Assembly (NCBI GenBank): GCA_026225235.1
Contig: JAMFSK010000028.1
Coordinates: 1 to 64,000, forward strand
Direction: 5' to 3'
DNA length: 64,000 nt
DNA from: Burkholderiales bacterium
GTDB taxonomy: Bacteria > Pseudomonadota > Gammaproteobacteria > Burkholderiales > Burkholderiaceae
Each line of letters opens with the position of its first letter. Within the stretch, counting starts at the first letter, position 1. The notes beneath the pieces are model-generated. The model ran no database searches. It worked only from the letters and a program-made list of their open reading frames with translations, and was not told where the DNA came from. Made by a program: the position numbers and the translations under genes. Below are positions 17,395 to 26,626 of the stretch, in pieces.

Positions 17395-18489
17395 ATGGCG
17401 AATCGATTGCCTCCCGACCCACTGGAATCCAAGCCAGCGCTCAGTGGGGGGGCGCTGGCTGGCCGCTTCGCCGCGATCGGCGCCTGCGTCGTGTTGCCGG
17501 CTCTAGCGTTTGCCTATGTCGGCGGCTGGCTCGACTCAGACCGACTCTCGGCTGGCAAGATCGTGGGCGCGCTGCAGAACAATGGCGGTGTGCACCCGGG
17601 CTTTCGCCGCAACCATGCAAAGGGTGTCTGCGTCTCCGGCTATTTCGACAGCAATGGCGCTGCGGCCCAATTCTCGACGGCCGAGGTGCTGGCCTCGGGT
17701 CGCACGCCGGTAGTCGGGCGCTTTGCGGTTCCGGGTGGCAACCCCTATGCGCCCGACAGCAGCGTGCCGATTCGCAGCATGGCGCTTCGCTTCACCGAGG
17801 CAAACGGGCAGCAATGGCGCACGGGCATGAATGCGATGCCGGTGTTTCCGGTTGCCACGCCGAAGGCGTTCTACGACCTGACCGTGGCGACGGGCCCCGA
17901 TCCGGCAACCGGCAAGCCCGACCCGGCGCGTGCCAAGGCTTTCTTCATGAGCCATCCGGAAACCGGCCCCTTCCTCGGCTGGATCAAAACGGCCAAGCCC
18001 TCGGCGAGCTATGCGACCGAAGGGTATTCAAGTCTCAATGCGTTCTATTTGGTCGACAGCGCGGGCGCGCGGCATGCAGTGCGATGGGAGATGGTCCCCG
18101 ACGCGCATGATGCCGATGGGGCCGTGGCACCGCAGGGAACGGACTATCTCGACAGCGACCTGCGTACGCGGATCGCTCAGGGTCCGCAGCGCTGGCACCT
18201 GATCTTCACGCTCGCCGACCCGGGCGACCCGGTCGACAACGCCACCCAAGTCTGGCCGAGCGGCCGCCACACAGTCGACGCCGGCACGCTGGTCCTCGAT
18301 GGCACACAGGCTCAGGACGATGGTCCGTGTCGCGATATCAACTACGACCCGCTCGTGCTGCCGACCGGCATCGAAGCGTCGGACGACCCGTTGCTGCCTG
18401 CGCGTTCCGCTGCCTATGCGATCTCGTACAAACGCCGCACCGCTGAAGAAACCGATGCGCCGGGCGTCACGCCTGCCCTAGCCCACTGA
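17395..18489 (+). CDS. Catalase family peroxidase (SrpA-like)
   Basis: A 364-aa mini-catalase of the SrpA/catalase-related peroxidase family. An N-terminal membrane or signal helix (about residues 22-44) suggests periplasmic location. The distal haem His lies in FRRNHAKGVCVSGYF, the conserved GRFAVPGGNPYAPD follows, and the proximal-side Arg/Tyr segment is near the C-terminus (ARSAAYAISYKRR). It is much shorter than classic catalases and more likely a peroxidase. ATG 17395 has AGGAG upstream. The cytochrome b561 gene starts 11 bp later; the pair probably forms a membrane electron-donor/peroxidase couple. Confidence 0.9.
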   Translation: MANRLPPDPLESKPALSGGALAGRFAAIGACVVLPALAFAYVGGWLDSDRLSAGKIVGALQNNGGVHPGFRRNHAKGVCVSGYFDSNGAAAQFSTAEVLASGRTPVVGRFAVPGGNPYAPDSSVPIRSMALRFTEANGQQWRTGMNAMPVFPVATPKAFYDLTVATGPDPATGKPDPARAKAFFMSHPETGPFLGWIKTAKPSASYATEGYSSLNAFYLVDSAGARHAVRWEMVPDAHDADGAVAPQGTDYLDSDLRTRIAQGPQRWHLIFTLADPGDPVDNATQVWPSGRHTVDAGTLVLDGTQAQDDGPCRDINYDPLVLPTGIEASDDPLLPARSAAYAISYKRRTAEETDAPGVTPALAH

Positions 18490-18500
18490 AAGGACGCTCC

Positions 18501-19040
18501 ATGACAACCCAAGAGAAACATTTCAGTGGTCCCCAGCGGCTCTTGCACTGGCTGATGGCCGTGCTGATCGTGACCATGTTGTTTGTCGGCGCCGGTATGG
18601 TGACCTCGGTCTCGGCGCGGCATCAGTACCTGATCGAATTGCACAAGCCGCTCGGCATCGCGATTCTGATTCTCGTGCTGGTGCGCATCGTCGTCCGTCT
18701 CAAGTACGGTTCACCGCCGCTTCCGTCTGACTTGCCGCTGCTGCAAAAATTCGCGGCCTATCTCTCGCATTTGCTGCTGTACGGGTTGATGCTGGCGATG
18801 CCGCTGATCGGGTGGGCGATGTTGTCGGCGGGAGGGTATCCCGTGACGCTCTACGGGCCGATCCACTTGCCGCCGATTGCACCGGCGAGTGCATGGTGGT
18901 TCGCGCGGCTGCACCTCGCGCACACCTATCTGGCCTATCTGCTGTTCCTGACCGTGCTGCTTCATCTGGCGGCTGCGCTGTTTCACGGACTGGTCCGGCG
19001 AGACGGGGTATTGTCGAGCATGGCACGCTCGGGCAACTAG
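18501..19040 (+). CDS. Cytochrome b561
   Basis: A 179-aa four-helix di-haem cytochrome b (prokaryotic b561/YodB type). Helices and haem His candidates are LLHWLMAVLIV, IELHKPLGIAILIL, SHLLLYGLMLAMPLIGW and HLAHTYLAYLLFLTVLLHL. It carries electrons in the inner membrane, probably from quinol to the catalase-like peroxidase encoded just upstream. A strong terminator follows 47 bp later. A paralogue lies at 24893-25495. Confidence 0.88.
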   Translation: MTTQEKHFSGPQRLLHWLMAVLIVTMLFVGAGMVTSVSARHQYLIELHKPLGIAILILVLVRIVVRLKYGSPPLPSDLPLLQKFAAYLSHLLLYGLMLAMPLIGWAMLSAGGYPVTLYGPIHLPPIAPASAWWFARLHLAHTYLAYLLFLTVLLHLAAALFHGLVRRDGVLSSMARSGN

Positions 19041-19087
19041 CGCACCCGAGCCGGTGGCCCGAGGAACGGGCCTGCAAATAAGCCTAA

Positions 19088-19123
19088 AAACGCGGCACTC
19101 CCCGAAAGGGCGGTGCCGCGTTT
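19088..19123. terminator. Strong stem-loop terminator after the catalase-cytochrome operon
   Basis: A perfect 11-bp inverted repeat, AAACGCGGCAC at 19088-19098 paired with GTGCCGCGTTT at 19113-19123. The stem has an A-rich 5' side and a T-rich 3' side. It ends the catalase/cytochrome unit and separates it from the ABC transporter genes. Confidence 0.8.
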
Positions 19124-19247
19124 GCATGGGTGCGTGCCAGAATGAGGTTGACAGGCGCCGTCGGTCACTGGCATATCGTCGGAGCACACTAGTCGACGTC
19201 GTCGCTCAGGTTGCGGCACCTTCGACGCGTATCGTTTTCGAGGACCT

Positions 19248-20306
19248 ATGGATTTATCGATTGCCGCGATTCTCGCGCAGGACGGCATCACGAGCGGTGC
19301 GATCTATGCGCTGCTCGCGCTCGCGCTGGTCCTGGTGTTTTCGGTCACGCGGGTGATCCTGATTCCGCAAGGCGAGTTTGTTTCGTATGCGGCGCTGACG
19401 CTCGCGAGTATCCAGACCCAGAAGTTTCCACTGACTTGCGTCCTGCTGGTGGTGCTCGGCGCTTGCTGCTTCGTGGTCGAGACCATCGCGGTCTTGCGTC
19501 GCCCGGAGCAGCGGCGTCAGGTGGTTCGTCTGTTGCCCGCGGCGGCCGGCCGTTACCTGCTGTTTCCGCTTGCAGTCTTCGCCCTTGCCCATGCGCTGGT
19601 GGCACGAGCGGCACTGCCGATGGGGGTGCAGTTCGCACTGACGCTGCTGATCGTCGTGCCGCTCGGCCCCTTCCTCTATCGTCTTGCTTTCCAGAAGGTC
19701 GCTGAGGCAAGCACGCTGTTGCTGCTGATCGTCGCGGTCGCGGTGCACTTCGCGCTGGTCGGTCTTGGCCTCCTGATGTTCGGCGCCGAAGGCTCGCGTG
19801 CCGAACCAGTCTCTGACGCGAGCTTTGCACTGGGCAGTCTGACGATCTCCGGGCAAAGCCTTTCGGTGATCGGCGCCGCTGCGATTCTGATCGTCGCGCT
19901 CTATCTGTTCTTCGGCCGGACACTCACTGGCAAGGCCTTGCGCGCAACCTCGGTGAACCGGCTCGGCGCGCGTCTGGTCGGTATCGGCACGGCCCGTGCG
20001 GGCAGCCTCGCGTTCACCCTCGCGGCCGCGCTTGGCGTGCTGGCTGGCATCCTGGTCGCACCGCTCACGACGCTTTATTACGACGCGGGTTTCCTGATCG
20101 GTCTCAAAGGGTTCGTCGGCGCGATCATCGGTGGCCTGGTCAGCTATCCGGTCGCCGCGGCGGGTGCGTTGCTGGTCGGCTTGCTCGAATCGTATTCGTC
20201 GTTCTGGGCCAGCGCCTACAAAGAGGTCATCGTGTTTGCACTGATCATTCCCGTCCTGCTGTGGCGCAGTCTGGCCACGCGCCACAGCGATGAAGACGAG
20301 GCGTGA
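19248..20306 (+). CDS. Branched-chain-type ABC transporter permease (LivH family)
   Basis: A 352-aa inner-membrane permease of the LivH type: eight or more hydrophobic helices, with LALALVLVFSVTRVILIPQGEFV near the N-terminus and the C-terminal LIGLKGFVGAIIGGLVSYPVA typical of the family. It is longer than usual because of an Arg-rich cytoplasmic loop (RRPEQRRQVVR, about residues 85-95). GAGG precedes the ATG. The next gene starts 2 bp after its stop, so livH, livMG and livF form one unit. No substrate-binding protein gene is next to it. Confidence 0.9.
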   Translation: MDLSIAAILAQDGITSGAIYALLALALVLVFSVTRVILIPQGEFVSYAALTLASIQTQKFPLTCVLLVVLGACCFVVETIAVLRRPEQRRQVVRLLPAAAGRYLLFPLAVFALAHALVARAALPMGVQFALTLLIVVPLGPFLYRLAFQKVAEASTLLLLIVAVAVHFALVGLGLLMFGAEGSRAEPVSDASFALGSLTISGQSLSVIGAAAILIVALYLFFGRTLTGKALRATSVNRLGARLVGIGTARAGSLAFTLAAALGVLAGILVAPLTTLYYDAGFLIGLKGFVGAIIGGLVSYPVAAAGALLVGLLESYSSFWASAYKEVIVFALIIPVLLWRSLATRHSDEDEA

Positions 20307-20308
20307 AG

Positions 20309-22093
20309 ATGGGTTCGACACTGCGCAACAAGCGCTTCTGGCTGTTCCTCATCGTGGTGCTGGCACTGCCCGTACTGCCGGCGCCGCTGCGCGCCCCGGA
20401 GTACTGGGTCACGCTGCTCAACTACATCGGCCTCTATTCGATCGTGGCGATCGGCCTCGTATTGCTGACGGGTATCGGCGGCATGACGAGTTTCGGGCAA
20501 GCTGCATTTGTCGGTCTCGGCGCGTATTCGACGGCGCTGCTGAGCACGACCTATGGACTGTCGCCGTGGCTTGGCCTGCTGGCAGGTCTGGTTGTGACGA
20601 CCGTCGCGGCGATGCTGATCGGCGCGATCACCATGCGTCTGTCGGGGCACTTCCTGCCGCTTGGCACCATCGCCTGGGGGCTGTCGTTGTTCTTCCTGTT
20701 CGGCAATCTGAATGTGCTCGGCAAGTACGACGGCATCAACGGTATTCCTTCGCTTGATGTGTTCGGCTGGCAACTCGACAGTGGCCGCCGCATCTATTAC
20801 GTGATCTGGGTGGTCGTGATCGGTGCGGCGATCTCGGTGCAGAACCTGCTCGACAGCCGGCCCGGGCGTGCCATCCGTGCGCTGCGCGGCGGCACTACGA
20901 TGGCCGAGGCGATGGGGGTCAACACCGCATGGATGAAGGTCGTGATCTTCACCTATGCCGCGATTCTGGCCTCGATCTCGGGTTTTCTTTACGCGCATCT
21001 GCAACGCGCGGTGAACCCGACGCCGTTCGGGCTCAACTACGGCATCCTGTTCCTCTTCATGGCGGTGGTGGGCGGCGTCGAGCATGTGTGGGGCGCCGTG
21101 CTGGGTGCGGCGATTCTGACCGTGCTGCAGGACTGGCTCCAATCACTGCTGCCGAAACTGCTCGGCAGCAGTGGCAACTATGAGGTCATTGTGTTTGGCG
21201 TGCTGATGGTGTTGCTGCTTCAGTTTGCGCGAGACGGGGTGTGGCCCTTCCTTGCGCGATGGTTTCCAATGCGGCGCCATGCCGACACGCCGCGCGAGGT
21301 CGAGGCATTGCCGCGTCGTTCGATGCCGGTGGCTAGCGAGGCACTGCTCGTGGTCGACAAGCTGAGCAAGACCTTTGGCGGCCTGGTTGCGGTGAACGAG
21401 GTCAGCTTCACGGTCAAGGCCGGCGAAATTGTCGGCCTGATCGGACCGAACGGCGCGGGCAAGTCGACGACGTTCAACCTCGTGTCGGGCGTGCTGCGCG
21501 CGAGCAGCGGCTCGATCACCTTCGCGGGCGAGCGGATCGACCGCTGCGCTTCGCGTGAGATCGCCCGGCGCGGCATTGGACGCACCTTCCAGCATGTAAG
21601 ACTGCTACCTCGCATGAGCGTGCTTGAAAACGTTGCAATCGGCGCGCACTTGCGCGGCCGTGGCGGCGTATGGCGCAGCATCGTCAGGCTCAATGGTGCT
21701 GACGAGACACGATTGATGGCCGAAGCCGCACGTCAGCTCGATCGAGTCGGACTCTCGCGCTATCTGCACAACGAAGCCGGCAGCCTCGCGTTGGGCCAGC
21801 AGCGGATTCTCGAGATCGCGCGAGCGCTTTGCGTCGACCCGACCTTGCTGTTGCTCGACGAACCGGCCGCCGGCCTGCGCTATCAGGAAAAGCAGGCGTT
21901 GGCCGACCTGCTCAGGAAGCTCAAGACGGAAGGCACGAGCATCCTCTTGGTCGAACACGATATGGATTTCGTCATGAACCTGACTGACCATCTGGTCGTC
22001 ATGGAGTTCGGCACCAAGATCGCCGAAGGGCAGCCCGCCGATATCCAGACAAATCAGGCTGTACTGGATGCGTATCTGGGGGGCGTGGAATGA
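20309..22093 (+). CDS. Fused LivM permease / LivG ATPase
   Basis: A 594-aa fusion. Residues about 1-310 are a LivM-type permease (LTGIGGMTSFGQAAFVGLGAYS and the late PFGLNYGILFLFMAVVGGVEHVWG). Residues about 345-594 are a LivG-type ATPase with Walker A GPNGAGKST, a Q-loop, the signature position reading LALGQQRILEIARAL and Walker B LLLLDEPAAGL. A GTG at 20303 overlaps the livH stop, but the ATG at 20309 has better Shine-Dalgarno spacing. Fused LivMG proteins are known, so this is not a frameshift. Confidence 0.92.
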   Translation: MGSTLRNKRFWLFLIVVLALPVLPAPLRAPEYWVTLLNYIGLYSIVAIGLVLLTGIGGMTSFGQAAFVGLGAYSTALLSTTYGLSPWLGLLAGLVVTTVAAMLIGAITMRLSGHFLPLGTIAWGLSLFFLFGNLNVLGKYDGINGIPSLDVFGWQLDSGRRIYYVIWVVVIGAAISVQNLLDSRPGRAIRALRGGTTMAEAMGVNTAWMKVVIFTYAAILASISGFLYAHLQRAVNPTPFGLNYGILFLFMAVVGGVEHVWGAVLGAAILTVLQDWLQSLLPKLLGSSGNYEVIVFGVLMVLLLQFARDGVWPFLARWFPMRRHADTPREVEALPRRSMPVASEALLVVDKLSKTFGGLVAVNEVSFTVKAGEIVGLIGPNGAGKSTTFNLVSGVLRASSGSITFAGERIDRCASREIARRGIGRTFQHVRLLPRMSVLENVAIGAHLRGRGGVWRSIVRLNGADETRLMAEAARQLDRVGLSRYLHNEAGSLALGQQRILEIARALCVDPTLLLLDEPAAGLRYQEKQALADLLRKLKTEGTSILLVEHDMDFVMNLTDHLVVMEFGTKIAEGQPADIQTNQAVLDAYLGGVE

Positions 22094-22881
22094 CGGCGAT
22101 CAACACGCCCCGCGTAGTGCTCGAGGTCGAAGCACTCTCGGTTCGCTACGGCAAGGTCGAAGCCTTGCGCGGGGCGCGACTGAAGGTGCGGGCTGGCCAG
22201 GTCGTGACTGTGATCGGTCCGAATGGCGCAGGCAAGTCGAGCTTGCTCAACGCGCTGATGGGCGCGTTGCCGGCGCATGGCTACGCGCAGGGGCAGGTCC
22301 GCTATCTGGACGAAGACATCGGTGCCATCAATATCGAAGACCGCGTCGCGGGCGGTATGTGCCTCGTGCCGGAGACACGTGCCCTGTTCGCATCGATGAC
22401 GATTGAAGACAATCTGCAACTTGGCGCGTATCGCCGAAAGAAGGCCGGTGAGCGCCACTATCTCGATCAGCTCGAACCTGTGTTCGTACTGTTCCCGCGA
22501 CTCAAGGAGCGGCGTCGTCAACTCGCCGGCACGCTCTCGGGGGGCGAGCGTCAAATGCTCGCGATCGGCCGCGCATTGATGGGCAAACCTGACTTGCTGA
22601 TGCTCGACGAACCGAGTCTCGGACTGGCGCCGCTGATCACCCGCGAGATCCTGCGCATTGTCAGCGCCCTGCGCGAAACCGGCGTCGCGACCCTGCTGAT
22701 CGAACAGAATGCGCGTGCCGCCCTGCAAATCGCCGACTACGGTTATGTGCTGGAGACTGGCGAGATCGTGCTCGAGGGCGAGGCCGATGCGCTAGCGCGA
22801 AACCCCCGCGTGATCGAAACATACCTGGGCCTTGCGAAGCGGGAGGCGGGCGTGCCCCCCGTGGAGTCGCGCCCGGTCTGA
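22090..22881 (+). CDS. ABC transporter ATP-binding protein (LivF family)
   Basis: A 263-aa ATPase. Walker A is GPNGAGKSSL (about residue 48), the signature is LSGGERQMLAIGRAL and Walker B is LLMLDEPSLGLAP, all intact. It pairs with the LivG half of the upstream fusion to power import of an amino acid, amide, urea or small aromatic acid; the substrate cannot be told without a binding protein. The ATG overlaps the previous stop as ATGA, indicating translational coupling. Confidence 0.92.
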   Translation: MTAINTPRVVLEVEALSVRYGKVEALRGARLKVRAGQVVTVIGPNGAGKSSLLNALMGALPAHGYAQGQVRYLDEDIGAINIEDRVAGGMCLVPETRALFASMTIEDNLQLGAYRRKKAGERHYLDQLEPVFVLFPRLKERRRQLAGTLSGGERQMLAIGRALMGKPDLLMLDEPSLGLAPLITREILRIVSALRETGVATLLIEQNARAALQIADYGYVLETGEIVLEGEADALARNPRVIETYLGLAKREAGVPPVESRPV

Positions 22882-22900
22882 TCCGGGCGCGCTATGTCGC

Positions 22901-23320
22901 CTAGCGGGCGCGCATGCCACCAGAGCTATGGAAGCCGCCATGGAAACCGTTGTGGAAATGGTTGCCATGAAAATGGCCGGAATGATTGACGATCACGAAC
23001 GACGACGAGAAGCCGAACGGATACCCCCACAGCCACGGGTCGTAGACGATGAAGGCACCCGCCGGATAGCCAGCGTCCTCGTCGTCGTCGCGCATCATCT
23101 GCCACGCACCCTTGTCGTCGCGACAAGCTCTCGCGGGCAACTGCTGGGTCGTTCCGTCGAGCAGCACGGTGGCTTCGACATCACGGCATTCAGGCGTCGA
23201 GGCCGTCGTGGCGGGAGCGGGGGCCGCGGCGCCAGGAGGCGGCACGGCACAGCCCGAGAGTAAAGCAAGTGCGAGTACTGAACCTGCGAGTGCAGGCGTC
23301 AAAGTGAAAGGGGAACGCAT
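22901..23320 (-). CDS. Histidine-rich putative lipoprotein
   Basis: A 139-aa protein with a lipoprotein signal (hydrophobic run and LLSGCAVPPP, Cys near residue 23), an Ala/Pro linker, and two Cys in the mature part (PECRDVE and ARACRDDKG). The C-terminus is rich in His, Gly and Phe (GHFHGNHFHNGFHGGFHSSGG), which could bind divalent metal. AGGAGG lies just before ATG 23320. A GGAATAA/CGTTT promoter-like pair sits 37 bp upstream, matching one near the ECF sigma gene. Function unknown. Confidence 0.7.
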   Translation of the reverse strand: MRSPFTLTPALAGSVLALALLSGCAVPPPGAAAPAPATTASTPECRDVEATVLLDGTTQQLPARACRDDKGAWQMMRDDDEDAGYPAGAFIVYDPWLWGYPFGFSSSFVIVNHSGHFHGNHFHNGFHGGFHSSGGMRAR

Positions 23321-23357
23321 GGCGACCTCCTGATGCAAAACCAGCTCACATCAGGTA

Positions 23358-23382
23358 AACGCGCCGGCGTGCCGCTTATTCC
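23358..23382 (-). promoter_or_regulatory. ECF-type promoter candidate for the His-rich lipoprotein gene
   Basis: Read on the minus strand: GGAATAA (23382-23376), 14 bases, then CGTT (23361-23358), about 37 bases before the start codon. GGAA(T/C)-type -35 and CGT-type -10 elements are typical of ECF sigma factors, and an ECF sigma gene lies 3.2 kb away. The match was found by eye. Confidence 0.4.
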
Positions 23383-24833
23383 ACTGGCCGGGTGCTGCTT
23401 CGTTGTCCGAGCAAACCGGCGCGATGCTGGGTGCCCCAGGTCTGGCGGCGTCGAACGAATTGCAGCCAGCCGAGCGTGGCGCCCGTGTGGCGCAGCAACT
23501 GAAACGTGAACGGCTCGGCGAGCGCGGCGAGAATCGCCATGCCGAGGCTCGAGGTCGTCGCGTTATGGGTCCAGCGCCGATAGAGGTAGACCGACCAGAG
23601 ATGGAAGGCGAGATCGATCACGATCTTGCCGACGATCAAGCCGAATGCGGGCCCGAAGATCGTGAAATTGCCCGTGAACAGAAAGCCGAGCAGCAGCGCG
23701 AACGCGGTCAGTCCATAGATCGGCTGCACGGTATCGATTGCCTTAACAGGCAGCATCAGCCAGCCCACCTTGCCGTAGCGCCAGTCGCCAGTCATGTCGC
23801 GATTCCAGTACTGCGTTTGCAGGAAACCCGCGAACCAGCGACGGCGCTGACGCAGGAACGAGGCAAGGGTGCTCGGCGCGTCCGTGAAGGCCTGGGCCGA
23901 ACCGATGACACGCACGGTCCAGTGCACGCCGTGATCGACCGCATAACGGCGTAACCGGTGAATCAGCTCATAGTCCTCGACCAGACATTCCGGGTCGAAT
24001 CCCCCCACCTGCAGAATCGCTTCGCGCCTGAAGCACGCGAACGCACCCGAGATCAGCAGCAGGCTTTCGGCACGCATCCATGCATAGCGTGACACGAAGT
24101 TGCGGATGTATTCGTAAGTCTGGAACCACTGGAAAAAACGACCTTCGGCGGTCTTGCCGCACAACGGCGTAAGGATGCCGGCCGCGGCGACAAGCTCGGG
24201 TTCCGCCGCGAACGCGCGGCGCATCGCGCGGCAGGCGTCAAGTGCGAGCAGTGTATCGGCGTCGACCGTCATCATCGCATCGGCGCTGATCGACGTGATC
24301 GCGGCGTTCAGCGCACGCGCTTTGCCGCCGTGCACGACGCGCAGCCAACGCAGTGTCGGATAGATCGAGCTCGGCGCACTGATCTGTCCATCAGGCGCGG
24401 GGGTGATGCCATAGCGTTCGGCCAGCAGCACACCGGTGCTGTCGGTCGACCCGTCGTCGGCGATCACGATTTCATCGGGCACCTCGCTCTGTTCGAACAA
24501 GGCCTGCAAAGTATCGGGCAGGACATTCGCTTCGTTATACGCGGCGACGATCACACCGAGCGTGACCTTCGGTCCCTCGGTGAGGGGCACTTCGGTCGGG
24601 CGCAGCAGCGAGAGAGACTTGATCGTGACGAACACCAGCAGCGCTGTGTCATAGACGATATAGGCAATCCCAGCCGACCACGCGAGCAGGCCGTGCAAAA
24701 AGAACGCGCGTGCGAACAGCACGAACCACAGCGCAATCACGCTGCCGTGAATCACGACGCTGAGCAGCGGAGTCGGACGGGGGGAAAGACGGGGTGAGGC
24801 GAGGAAGAGGGCTTCCTCGAGCGCGGTTTTCAT
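23376..24833 (-). CDS. Membrane glycosyltransferase, family 2 (PgaC/HA-synthase-like)
   Basis: A 485-aa processive-type GT2. N-terminal membrane helices (about 20-75) lead to the catalytic domain with DDGSTDS, TVDADT (DxD), VEDYEL (general base) and QRRRW (QxxRW), all intact; several C-terminal membrane helices follow. This set is typical of synthases that extend and export beta-linked polysaccharides such as poly-N-acetylglucosamine, hyaluronan or cellulose-like chains. No other polymer-biosynthesis gene is adjacent, so the product is unknown. It lies 59 bp downstream of the cytochrome b gene on the same strand. ATG 24833 is chosen by conservation. Confidence 0.88.
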   Translation of the reverse strand: MKTALEEALFLASPRLSPRPTPLLSVVIHGSVIALWFVLFARAFFLHGLLAWSAGIAYIVYDTALLVFVTIKSLSLLRPTEVPLTEGPKVTLGVIVAAYNEANVLPDTLQALFEQSEVPDEIVIADDGSTDSTGVLLAERYGITPAPDGQISAPSSIYPTLRWLRVVHGGKARALNAAITSISADAMMTVDADTLLALDACRAMRRAFAAEPELVAAAGILTPLCGKTAEGRFFQWFQTYEYIRNFVSRYAWMRAESLLLISGAFACFRREAILQVGGFDPECLVEDYELIHRLRRYAVDHGVHWTVRVIGSAQAFTDAPSTLASFLRQRRRWFAGFLQTQYWNRDMTGDWRYGKVGWLMLPVKAIDTVQPIYGLTAFALLLGFLFTGNFTIFGPAFGLIVGKIVIDLAFHLWSVYLYRRWTHNATTSSLGMAILAALAEPFTFQLLRHTGATLGWLQFVRRRQTWGTQHRAGLLGQRSSTRPVE

Positions 24834-24892
24834 CGGTTCTTCAAAGTCGTATGAGGCGGACGGGCCGCGAGGCGCAGCCGGCCCTGAAAGCA

Positions 24893-25495
24893 TTACGGCA
24901 ACATGCGGCGAATCACCGAATGACGGTCGATCCATTCATGCTTGAGCGCGCCGCCGACATGCAGCGCGAGCAGAACATACAGCACATAGCCGAACCACGT
25001 ATGGAGCGAGCCGAACAGCGTGTGCAGATGTTCCTTGAGCGCGGGCGGCTGGTCCATGATGAACCCGATGCGCGGCCAGGGTATGAAGCCGAACAGGCTC
25101 ATCGGATGTGTGAGTGCGTCTTTCCAGGCGGAGTCGTGCAGCCAGCCCGACAGCGGCAACGCAAAGATCAGTCCATAGAGCAGGATGTGCGCAATATGCG
25201 CGCTGGCCCGCTCCCACTTCGGAAAACTCGCGGGCAAGGCGGGTGGCCGGTGCGTGAAGCGCCAGAGCACGCGCAGGATCGCAAGACCCAGCACCGTGAT
25301 ACCGATGGATTTATGCGTATTGATGACTGGGCGAACCCAGCCGTCGGGCAAAGAGTCCGCACTCAGCGCAAGCACGACGTTCACGATGATGCCGAGCGCG
25401 ATCAGCCAGTGCAGGGCCATCGCAGTGCGCGTATAGCGCGATCGTGTGTTCGGCGATGCCGTATCGTAAAAAGGCACCTCAGGTCGGGCATTCAT
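24893..25495 (-). CDS. Cytochrome b561 (second copy)
   Basis: A 200-aa four-helix cytochrome b. Haem His candidates are in MALHWLIALGIIVNV, NTHKSIGITVLGLAIL, AHILLYGLIFALPLSGW and the C-terminal HTWFGYVLYVLLALHVGGALKH. It is a paralogue of the protein at 18501-19040, which pairs with a catalase-like peroxidase. Here it lies 51 bp after the anti-sigma gene, so the ECF sigma operon probably controls it, suggesting a redox-stress role. Confidence 0.88.
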   Translation of the reverse strand: MNARPEVPFYDTASPNTRSRYTRTAMALHWLIALGIIVNVVLALSADSLPDGWVRPVINTHKSIGITVLGLAILRVLWRFTHRPPALPASFPKWERASAHIAHILLYGLIFALPLSGWLHDSAWKDALTHPMSLFGFIPWPRIGFIMDQPPALKEHLHTLFGSLHTWFGYVLYVLLALHVGGALKHEWIDRHSVIRRMLP

Positions 25496-25546
25496 TGGGG
25501 GCTCCGGTTAAGCAGGGTCCGCGCGCGGGTCCGATTCGACCTCGAC

Positions 25547-26626
25547 TTATTCGACCTCGGTATAGACACGCGCGGCGGCAAGTGATTCCACTCTTATGGA
25601 AGAACGCGGAATGGCGGAGTTTATTCCCGTTTGACCGACCACCGCGTTACCCGGATTGTCTGCAATCTGACGTGCAATGGCCGGCAGGTCGACATCCGTG
25701 CGCTTGCCGATCAGGGCGTAGCCAAGCTTGTCCTTGTTCCACACCACCACGTCCATGCCGTAGACACGCTGATCTTGCGCAGCTTGATCGGCGAGTTGAT
25801 TGCCGACCACACAGAGCGCCACGGGTGCGCCGTGCTCGGGCAGGTAGACGATCTGCACGAGCGGCTTGCCGTGAAAGCGCAGGCGCTGCAGGCGCTTGAA
25901 GGTCAGCCCCACGTTCTGCAGATCGGGAACCGTCACGGGCAGGCCGTCCTGCTGATGAATAGCGTCGAGCACCCGCGTATTGACGGCGGACTCGTCGCCG
26001 AGGTCCGACAGCGTTTCGCGCGAGAACAGTTCCTGATAGCCCGCGGCAGCCTCGACCCACGGTGTGACGCGCGGTTCGAATGAAAGCAGGTGCGGACTGA
26101 CCTTGAGCGCTGCGCCACAGAAAAACGCACCCGCGACAAACGCAGCAGCCAGCCAGGCACTCGGGCGGCGTAAGGGAGGGGCAGGACGGGCCGAGAGCGA
26201 ATGAACGAGGCGAAGCGTCTCGCGATCCTTGGCAACGACGTTGACAGGCTCGGCTCGCTCGGGGGAGTCCTCGCTGTCCGCAGGTGCAGAGGAGACCGGC
26301 TCATCAAGTTCTGAGGCGCGATCCGTCTCTTCAGCCCGGCGCGCAAATGCGTCATCGCGTCCCTCATGCGCGTCGTGTCCGTTTATGCCGACACTGGGGG
26401 CACCGTCACGCACGAGTTGCGCGACAAAGCTCGCGAGGCTCTCCGGAACCGGCGGCATGGGCTGATGCGCAAACGCATCGCGATAGGGCAGCACGGAGCC
26501 GCGCAGGTCGGCAACGCGGCTGGCGAGATCGGGGGATGTTTCGATCGCCCGTTCGACCTCGGCGTGGCGTGAGGGCGGCAATTCGCCGTCCACGTACGCC
26601 AGAAGCAAAGTATCGTCGAAGTTCAT
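25547..26626 (-). CDS. Anti-sigma factor, membrane-anchored
   Basis: A 359-aa protein. The N-terminal about 60 residues (LLAYVDGELPPSRHAEVERA) resemble zinc-type anti-sigma domains but lack the HxxxCxxC zinc ligands. An acidic linker, one transmembrane helix (about residues 175-195, WLAAAFVAGAFFCGAAL) and a periplasmic domain of about 160 residues (VPDLQNVGLTFKRLQRLRFHGKPL) follow, as in the COG5662 family. Its ATG overlaps the sigma factor's stop as ATGA, so the two are made together. It should hold the ECF sigma factor at the membrane until a periplasmic signal arrives. Confidence 0.85.
   Translation of the reverse strand: MNFDDTLLLAYVDGELPPSRHAEVERAIETSPDLASRVADLRGSVLPYRDAFAHQPMPPVPESLASFVAQLVRDGAPSVGINGHDAHEGRDDAFARRAEETDRASELDEPVSSAPADSEDSPERAEPVNVVAKDRETLRLVHSLSARPAPPLRRPSAWLAAAFVAGAFFCGAALKVSPHLLSFEPRVTPWVEAAAGYQELFSRETLSDLGDESAVNTRVLDAIHQQDGLPVTVPDLQNVGLTFKRLQRLRFHGKPLVQIVYLPEHGAPVALCVVGNQLADQAAQDQRVYGMDVVVWNKDKLGYALIGKRTDVDLPAIARQIADNPGNAVVGQTGINSAIPRSSIRVESLAAARVYTEVE

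Noticed and set aside
19254-20321. A 355-codon minus-strand frame over the LivH gene
   Set aside because: Its product is Arg/Gln/His-rich without hydrophobic core, while the plus-strand product is a clear permease.
20303-22093. Frameshift or assembly fusion joining LivM and LivG
   Set aside because: The frame is continuous with a normal linker, and fused LivMG proteins are known in this family.
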